Of a stretch of DNA of 64,000 bases, positions 58,885 through 64,000 are shown piece by piece. The DNA is taken from contig NZ_CAJODG010000028.1 in assembly GCF_905233635.1 (NCBI RefSeq), positions 24,737 to 88,736 on the forward strand, written 5' to 3'. The DNA comes from Selenomonas sp. AE3005. GTDB lineage: Bacteria; Bacillota; Negativicutes; Selenomonadales; Selenomonadaceae. The notes below the pieces were generated by a model that was not told the DNA's origin, searched no databases, and was given only the letters and a program-made list of their open reading frames with translations. Position 1 is the first letter of the stretch; each line of letters opens with the position of its first letter. Both the position numbers and the translations under genes were made by a program.

Positions 58885-60549
58885 ATGAATGGAGCACAGG
58901 CAGTCGTTGCATGTTTAAAAGAACAGGGCGTCGATACGGTGTTTGGCTATCCCGGGGGGATGATACTGCCCTTGTATGACGCTTTATATGATAGCAAGGA
59001 GATACAGCAGGTTCTGGTAACCCACGAGCAGAACGCCGCCCACGCAGCTGACGGCTATGCCCGTGCTTCAGGCAAGGTGGGCGTTTGTATTGCGACGTCC
59101 GGACCGGGGGCCACTAACCTGGTGACGGGCATTGCCACGGCCTTTATGGATTCAATTCCCGTGGTAGCCATTACCGGACAGGTGGATACTTCCCTGCTGG
59201 GCAGGGACGCTTTTCAGGAAACAGATATTCTTGATGTGACCATGCCCATTACCAAACATAACTACAAGGTTAAGGACGCCAAGCTGCTGGTCAGTACCAT
59301 CAGGGAGGCTTTTGCCCTGGCAAAAAAAGGCCGTCCCGGTCCGGTACTCGTCGATGTTCCCCGGGATTTGTTCTTTGAGGAAGTGCCTTTTGCCGCGGCG
59401 GTGGAGAACACGAGGACAGCCGGCAAGCCGGACGCTGATTTCCTCATTTGTGCCGCAGAGGCAGCGCAGGAAATCGTCAAGGCCCAGCGCCCCGTGGTTA
59501 TCGTAGGCGGCGGTGTTATTTCCGCAGGTGCAACGGCTGAGGTAGAGGCGTTTGTGGAAAAATATAATCTGCCAGTGGCCCATACGTTAATGGGGCTGGG
59601 GGCTATTTCCCGTGAACATCCGCAGTCCCTTGGCTTTGCCGGCATGCATGGCGAAAAAGCCGCCAATCATGCCATTGCAGCTGCTGACCTGATAATTGCC
59701 ATTGGCAGCCGTTTTGGTGACCGTCAGACCGGCAATGTCAAAAAGTACACCCAGGATACAAAGTTTATTCATATTGATATTGACCCGGCAGAGATTGACA
59801 AGAACATCGGCAACAGTCTGGGACTGGCTGGCGATATGAAGGTTATCTTAAACCTGTTGATGAAACAGGACGCCACGGGCCATCTGGACGAGTGGTGGCA
59901 GCAGATTCAGGGCTGGCAGGAAACTTACGACTACGACTATCATGTCAACCGGCTGACTGTGCCCTGGGCTTTGCACCAGGTGGCGCAAAATACCAAGGGT
60001 AAGCCCTATGCTTTTGCCACGGACGTTGGCCAGCACCAGATGTGGGCTGCCCTGCACCTGCGTATCGAAGAACCACGCACCTGGCTGACCTCGGGCGGCC
60101 TGGGTACGATGGGCTTTGGCCTGCCGGCAGCCATGGGGGCGCAGATGTACTACGGCGGCAGCCGCCGGGTTATCCATGTGGCCGGTGATGGCGGCATAAA
60201 GATGACAGGCAATGAGTTTTATACCATTGCCCGTCTGCAGCTGCCGATTATTTCCCTGATTGTCAATAACACGAGTCTGGGCATGATTCGCCAGTTGCAA
60301 AAGGTCATGTACAAGGAACGTTACATTGCCTGTGAATTTGACTACCAGATGGATTATGCCGCCTATGCCGGCAGTTTTGGCATTAAAGCCGAAACGGTTT
60401 CCACGCAGGAGGAATTTGCCGAGGCTCTGAAACGGGCTCTGGCGGATACTGACCATCCCCGGGTGATTGTTCTCAATGTATGGCGCAGTTTTGTTGAGCC
60501 TATGATAAAGGGCGGCGCCCGGATTGATGAATTTGTAGAATTTAAATAA
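58885..60549 (+). CDS. ilvB: Acetolactate synthase large (catalytic) subunit
   Basis: 554 residues. The ThDP enzyme shows the catalytic glutamate in VTHEQNAAHAADGYARASGKVGV, the SGPGATNLVTGIATA segment, a FAD-binding middle domain and the ThDP motif GDGGIKMTGNEF...NNTSLGM. It joins two pyruvates, or pyruvate and 2-ketobutyrate. It lies at the far end of the cluster from the small-subunit gene, which is broken here, so this subunit may work without valine feedback. ATG follows the leuB stop by three bases. Confidence 0.95.
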   Translation: MNGAQAVVACLKEQGVDTVFGYPGGMILPLYDALYDSKEIQQVLVTHEQNAAHAADGYARASGKVGVCIATSGPGATNLVTGIATAFMDSIPVVAITGQVDTSLLGRDAFQETDILDVTMPITKHNYKVKDAKLLVSTIREAFALAKKGRPGPVLVDVPRDLFFEEVPFAAAVENTRTAGKPDADFLICAAEAAQEIVKAQRPVVIVGGGVISAGATAEVEAFVEKYNLPVAHTLMGLGAISREHPQSLGFAGMHGEKAANHAIAAADLIIAIGSRFGDRQTGNVKKYTQDTKFIHIDIDPAEIDKNIGNSLGLAGDMKVILNLLMKQDATGHLDEWWQQIQGWQETYDYDYHVNRLTVPWALHQVAQNTKGKPYAFATDVGQHQMWAALHLRIEEPRTWLTSGGLGTMGFGLPAAMGAQMYYGGSRRVIHVAGDGGIKMTGNEFYTIARLQLPIISLIVNNTSLGMIRQLQKVMYKERYIACEFDYQMDYAAYAGSFGIKAETVSTQEEFAEALKRALADTDHPRVIVLNVWRSFVEPMIKGGARIDEFVEFK

Positions 60550-60555
60550 GTAAAA

Positions 60556-60592
60556 TCGCAGCCTGTCGGCGGACGGGCTGCGAATTTTTTTC
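60556..60592 (+). terminator. Terminator of the ilv/leu cluster
   Basis: TCGCAGCCTGTC pairs with GGACGGGCTGCGA, followed by a run of T. Confidence 0.9.
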
Positions 60593-60710
60593 TGTTTTTA
60601 CCGGACTATGTTAAAGTTAGCAGGAATTGTCAGATACTGTGGAGAATAACAAGGGAATAAAGATGTTTGGTTGGGCTTTAGTTGGGGGATTTTTTAAGGG
60701 GTGCTGAGGG

Positions 60711-62000
60711 ATGTATATCTGTAATCTATTGATATATTTAATCGGCTTTGGGGAAAAAGTCCAGCAGGTGGTGGAGGATATAATCCTGCCTGCCAACGGC
60801 CATATCAAGATAAAAACAGCGGCAAACCTGGCGGAAGTGACGCTGGCACCTAAGGAAAAGTGTTCTGCGGTAATCATGTACAGCTATGACGTGGGCGATA
60901 TTACCCATATAAATGACAAGGTGGGAGAGAATGCCTGCCTGGTTATCTGCACTGATGAGCCGGATAAACTGACGGCTGCACAGCTTACACGGGCGCATAA
61001 TGTCTGGCCTGACAGTTTTACGCCTGAGCTATGGCATTTTTATGTGCAGCGGCTGGCTGATGATTTATACCGGCAGCGGGAATTGTGGGATACGGAAAAT
61101 TGCCTGCAGACCATAGTGGATACCATGCCGGGATTCTTGTGGTTTAAGGATATGGAAGGCCATCATTTGAAAGTCAATCAGGGCTTTTGCGAGATGGTTG
61201 GCAAGCAGATGCCTGATATTGTTGGCAAGCAGCATTATGAGATTTGGGGGATTACTCCCGAGCAGTATGCCGAAGGTGAGTATGTATGTCTGGAAACAGA
61301 CGTGGCTATTGCCAAGCTGCAAAAGCCGACGATGTTTAAAGAGGAGGTACTTCACTCCAAGCTGGGAGTGCGGAATTTGGAAACCTATAAATGTCCTATC
61401 TTTGATGAGGATGGCGATATGATTGGCAATATTGGTGTGGCCTATGATGTTACCGAAGAATATGCCAACCGGGAACAGATTTTGCAAATGTCACGCACAG
61501 ATGGTTTGACGCACCTGGCTAACCGCCGGTATTTTTACCAATATGTGGAGGAGAACCGTAAAACCGGGGATTTAACCTTGTTTTACGCAGACCTTGACCA
61601 TTTTAAACAGCTTAATGATACGTACGGCCATCAGGCTGGCGATGCGGCGTTAATGATGGTAGCAGAATTGCTCAAAAGAGCTTTTCCTGAGCAAATGGTC
61701 AGCCGCCTCGGCGGTGATGAATTCGCGGTGGTTATCTTCTCGGTACCGGAACGGTCGGCTATTCAGCAGCGGCTAGATGTACTATGTGACGAGGCGGAAG
61801 AATTCTTCCAGCTTGATAAGGCTCTGGAAGGGCTGACGATGAGTATTGGCATTGCGTCGACCAAAGACATGAAAGTGTCCCTCGATACATTGCTGAAACG
61901 CGGCGATGAGGCCCTTTATTACAGCAAGGCTTATTGCCGCGGCAGCTATACGTTTTATGATGATATACAGGAAGAAATACATTTCGAGGAAAAATATTGA
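60711..62000 (+). CDS. Diguanylate cyclase (PAS-GGDEF)
   Basis: 429 residues, no clear membrane helix. The N-terminal 125 residues are of unknown type. A PAS domain (about 130-255, TMPGFLWFKDMEGHHLKVNQGF... NIGVAYDVTEEY) leads into a GGDEF domain with LTHLANRRYFYQY, LFYADLDHFKQLNDTYGHQAGD and the active-site SRLGGDEFAVV. The inhibitory RxxD site is absent (FPEQ at that position), so product inhibition of the usual kind is not expected. It should make cyclic di-GMP in response to a PAS ligand. A strong hairpin follows. Confidence 0.9.
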   Translation: MYICNLLIYLIGFGEKVQQVVEDIILPANGHIKIKTAANLAEVTLAPKEKCSAVIMYSYDVGDITHINDKVGENACLVICTDEPDKLTAAQLTRAHNVWPDSFTPELWHFYVQRLADDLYRQRELWDTENCLQTIVDTMPGFLWFKDMEGHHLKVNQGFCEMVGKQMPDIVGKQHYEIWGITPEQYAEGEYVCLETDVAIAKLQKPTMFKEEVLHSKLGVRNLETYKCPIFDEDGDMIGNIGVAYDVTEEYANREQILQMSRTDGLTHLANRRYFYQYVEENRKTGDLTLFYADLDHFKQLNDTYGHQAGDAALMMVAELLKRAFPEQMVSRLGGDEFAVVIFSVPERSAIQQRLDVLCDEAEEFFQLDKALEGLTMSIGIASTKDMKVSLDTLLKRGDEALYYSKAYCRGSYTFYDDIQEEIHFEEKY

Positions 62001-62010
62001 TGATATTGAA

Positions 62011-62064
62011 ACAGGCTGCTGCACGGCGGTGGAGTTAACGCCAGCTGTGCAGCAGCCTGTTTTA
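62011..62064. terminator. Terminator between the cyclase and acyltransferase genes
   Basis: A fourteen-pair stem ACAGGCTGCTGCAC/GTGCAGCAGCCTGT with a long loop, followed by TTTT; placed between convergent genes. Confidence 0.85.
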
Positions 62065-62071
62065 TGCTTGT

Positions 62072-63211
62072 TTATTTTTTCGGATAGACACCGATGGTCA
62101 GTTTGTTGATGAGAGGAACGGCGGTGCCGAGCCGGCGGCAGGCTGTGGCAGCCAGCAGGGAGAGCAGCAGTGCGCCCCAGTAAAAGCCGATAATCAGCGG
62201 TGCCGTCATTACCAGCCCCTTATGCTGAATCATCAGCCCGATATAGGTGATGAACAGGGGATGGGCCAGATAGGCAAAATAAGAATGCTTGCCCAGCAGG
62301 TGCAGAGCCTGGCTGAGGGACGGAGGGAACTTTACATAGGTAAAGACCGCAAAGAAGAACAGGGAGGCGGCTATGGTGTACATTATGCCCCACGGACACA
62401 GCTGATGGGCGGTGTTGATAGCCTCCATGGGCGTGTAGCCGTCAAAAAAGATTTTTTCGTAGTAGTAGGTCAGCAGACCGCCCAAGGTGAAGAAAAAGAA
62501 ACACGTCAGTCCCCGGAGGCTGGCCTTCATAAAGGCCATGAACTGCTGGCTGTGTACGGACAGATAGCCGCCCAGCAGGAAGATAAAGAAATAATGCAGC
62601 ACCCAGTAATTGAGACGGTACATTAAAAACGGTTTTAACAGGCTGCTATCAGGCAGGCTGTAGACATAGAGGTTAAAGCCGGAGCTGAAACTAGACCAGT
62701 AGTCAAAGGCAATCTGCAGGGCCAAAAGGACGGCCAGTTTTGGCATGGTCAGCCGCCGGACGATGGCAATCCACAAGGGCATAAGCAGGTAGAACCAGAG
62801 CAGAATCACCATGAAATACAGCTGGTACTTGGCATTGCCAAAAAAGAGAATGGACAACAGGTGCAGCGGATCGGGGAAACCGACGCCGTAGAGCAGGCCG
62901 TCATGCACGAGATATAATAATGACCAGGCTAAATAGGGAATGAGTACGGTTTTGAGCCGCCGCTTGGTGAAAGATTTAAAGTCGAAGGGCTCATTGATAT
63001 TAAGATTATAAAAGAGACCGAAAGCGGAAATGAAAAAGAAGATGGGGACACTGAAACGGGTGACGGTTTCGAGTAGTGCCACCAAGTGAATATTGGCCGC
63101 CGGGTTCATGATGTACTGGGAACCGATATGAATGCCGATAACTCCCATCATGGATATGCCACGGATATACTCGATGGCTGCCAGGCGTGGCTTGCGCGTA
63201 GTAGATTGCAT
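62072..63211 (-). CDS. Acyltransferase-3 family membrane protein
   Basis: 379 residues with about ten membrane helices. The opening AAIEYIRGISMMGVIGIHIG carries the arginine and histidine typical of acyltransferase-3 proteins, and LGKHSYFAYLAHPLF near the C-terminus is also characteristic. Members O-acetylate envelope polysaccharides or other surface glycans; the acceptor is unknown. GAGGTG precedes its ATG at 63211. It stands alone. Confidence 0.85.
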   Translation of the reverse strand: MQSTTRKPRLAAIEYIRGISMMGVIGIHIGSQYIMNPAANIHLVALLETVTRFSVPIFFFISAFGLFYNLNINEPFDFKSFTKRRLKTVLIPYLAWSLLYLVHDGLLYGVGFPDPLHLLSILFFGNAKYQLYFMVILLWFYLLMPLWIAIVRRLTMPKLAVLLALQIAFDYWSSFSSGFNLYVYSLPDSSLLKPFLMYRLNYWVLHYFFIFLLGGYLSVHSQQFMAFMKASLRGLTCFFFFTLGGLLTYYYEKIFFDGYTPMEAINTAHQLCPWGIMYTIAASLFFFAVFTYVKFPPSLSQALHLLGKHSYFAYLAHPLFITYIGLMIQHKGLVMTAPLIIGFYWGALLLSLLAATACRRLGTAVPLINKLTIGVYPKK

Positions 63212-63315
63212 GAAGAGTAAAACACCTCGATAAAAAATATTTCCTTACAATTTTAGCAAAATTTGTAAGGAAATGCTATACTATTATGGTCAGAATGATT
63301 AAGGCGGAGGTAGAC

Positions 63316-63792
63316 ATGGATAAGCGAAAAATTGCTTTAGGTTTGTTACTGGCGGTTTTGGCAGGCACAGGCCTGTACTGGCAGCAGAGCCAGGCTGATA
63401 CAGACAGCACCCAGGCTGTGATAGTGGCCAGCAGAAAGGCGGAAAAGACGTCTCCGGTGCTGCCTGAGGCAGAAAAACAGCAGGACAAAGCCGTAAAAAC
63501 ACAAAAACAGTGTCCGGCCAAGGATGAATTTGTATATACCTTCGAAGGTGATAAGGTGTATATTGCCGCCGGTTCGGTATCTGCGGACAAAAAGAATCAT
63601 CAGTGGCAGGCACAGGTCAAGCACATCGATAAACAGGGCGCGGTTCAGCTGCAGCAGGTGGTGTTCTTTAAACAGGAGGGCAGCCGGATTCTCACGCGCT
63701 CGGCAAACGATGGGGCGGATAAATGGCGTGCTGTTGATGAAATGGACCGTTCCGTGTATAAAAAAGTTACGGATATTTCCGGCGTTTTCTAA
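63316..63792 (+). CDS. Small exported or anchored protein, unknown
   Basis: 158 residues. An N-terminal hydrophobic segment after MDKRKIA (about 6-22, LGLLLAVLAGTGLYW) is a signal peptide or anchor. The middle is Lys/Gln/Glu-rich; the C-terminal part (DEFVYTFEGDKVYIAAGSVS... WQAQVKHIDKQGAVQLQQVVFFKQ) looks like a small beta domain. No family recognised. ATG 63316 has GGAGG six bases upstream. Confidence 0.6.
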   Translation: MDKRKIALGLLLAVLAGTGLYWQQSQADTDSTQAVIVASRKAEKTSPVLPEAEKQQDKAVKTQKQCPAKDEFVYTFEGDKVYIAAGSVSADKKNHQWQAQVKHIDKQGAVQLQQVVFFKQEGSRILTRSANDGADKWRAVDEMDRSVYKKVTDISGVF

Positions 63793-63842
63793 AATAAATG
63801 CCTAAAATTTTCCTGTTTATGCAAAAATGATAATTTTAGGTG

Positions 63843-63871
63843 TTGACAAGCAGGGGACTCCTTCGTATAAT
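63843..63871 (+). promoter_or_regulatory. Consensus promoter for tRNA-Asp
   Basis: TTGACA at 63843-63848, a 17-base spacer and TATAAT at 63866-63871: both elements match consensus exactly, as expected for a tRNA promoter. Confidence 0.9.
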
Positions 63872-63908
63872 AATACATGTCGCTGAACGACAGCGGCATA
63901 ATAAAGAC

Positions 63909-63985
63909 GGCCCGGTAGTTTAGTTGGTTAGAATGCCGCCCTGTCACGGCGGAGGTCAGGGGTTCAAGTCCCCTTCGGGTCGCCA
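63909..63985 (+). tRNA. tRNA-Asp (GTC)
   Basis: A 77-base cloverleaf with encoded CCA. The anticodon stem CCGCC/GGCGG encloses CTGTCAC (anticodon GTC). The discriminator base is G73, the Asp identity base. Confidence 0.95.
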
Positions 63986-63988
63986 CTT

Positions 63989-64000
63989 GCGGAAATAGCT
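63989..64000 (+). tRNA. 5' end of a further tRNA, cut by the window edge
   Basis: GCGGAAATAGCT right after tRNA-Asp looks like an acceptor strand followed by TAGCT of a D arm. The identity cannot be read; a Gly tRNA often starts this way. Confidence 0.5.

Overview
The window reads as chromosome of a Negativicutes bacterium, most likely Selenomonas or a close relative. Pointers are the mix of Gram-positive-type regulation (T-box, cobalamin riboswitch with terminator, intrinsic terminators with U-tracts) with a diderm lifestyle, a PTP-like phytase homologue of the Selenomonas type, a eukaryote-like (GH13_8) branching enzyme, and balanced G+C outside one AT-rich block. The genus is an inference from gene content; no rRNA is present.

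Layout. 1-9.1 kb: end of a YraN-like gene, comM-type AAA ATPase, initiator tRNA-Met and tRNA-Thr, a YjiH-family membrane protein, two tandem hybrid sensor kinases, crcB, an NYN-domain protein with a repeat-rich linker, and a DUF3783 protein. 9.1-16.4 kb: a coiled-coil membrane protein, a TauABC/SsuABC-like ABC transporter, a secreted gluzincin-like peptidase, an AlkD-like glycosylase and a MATE exporter. 16.4-21.7 kb: a cobalamin riboswitch in front of a complete Opp/Dpp/Nik-type ABC transporter. 21.7-23.5 kb: rplS, lepB, xth. 23.6-26.0 kb: an unrecognised coiled-coil protein and a DUF1016/PDDEXK nuclease.

26.0-37.1 kb is an AT-rich island bounded by two direct copies of the 3' end of glgB. 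It carries an autoregulation-like divergent pair (small RHH-like protein and an orphan IS3 OrfA-like protein), a small serine recombinase framed by inverted repeats, three paralogous exported TPR proteins, a possible uracil-DNA-glycosylase-fold protein, and a run of small exported proteins of unknown function. This is the most novel part of the window.

37.0-64 kb returns to housekeeping genes: glgB, typA, a class III aminotransferase and U32 protein, a PTP-like phytase homologue, a T-box-controlled pheST-zapA, two chemotaxis receptors (one a soluble FIST type), a branched-chain amino acid cluster (ilvN-ilvC-leuC-leuD-leuB-ilvB) in which ilvN carries a frameshifting deletion, a PAS-GGDEF cyclase, an acyltransferase, a small exported protein and tRNA-Asp.

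Three sequence-level signals cut across the genes: a modular, highly structured ~120 bp repeat present three times (10.0, 39.2, 54.0 kb); a strongly over-represented palindrome TGACNNGTCA (16 sites found by eye, about 1 expected by chance), often paired to build terminator stems; and the glgB-end duplication that delimits the island. All counts and alignments were done by eye.
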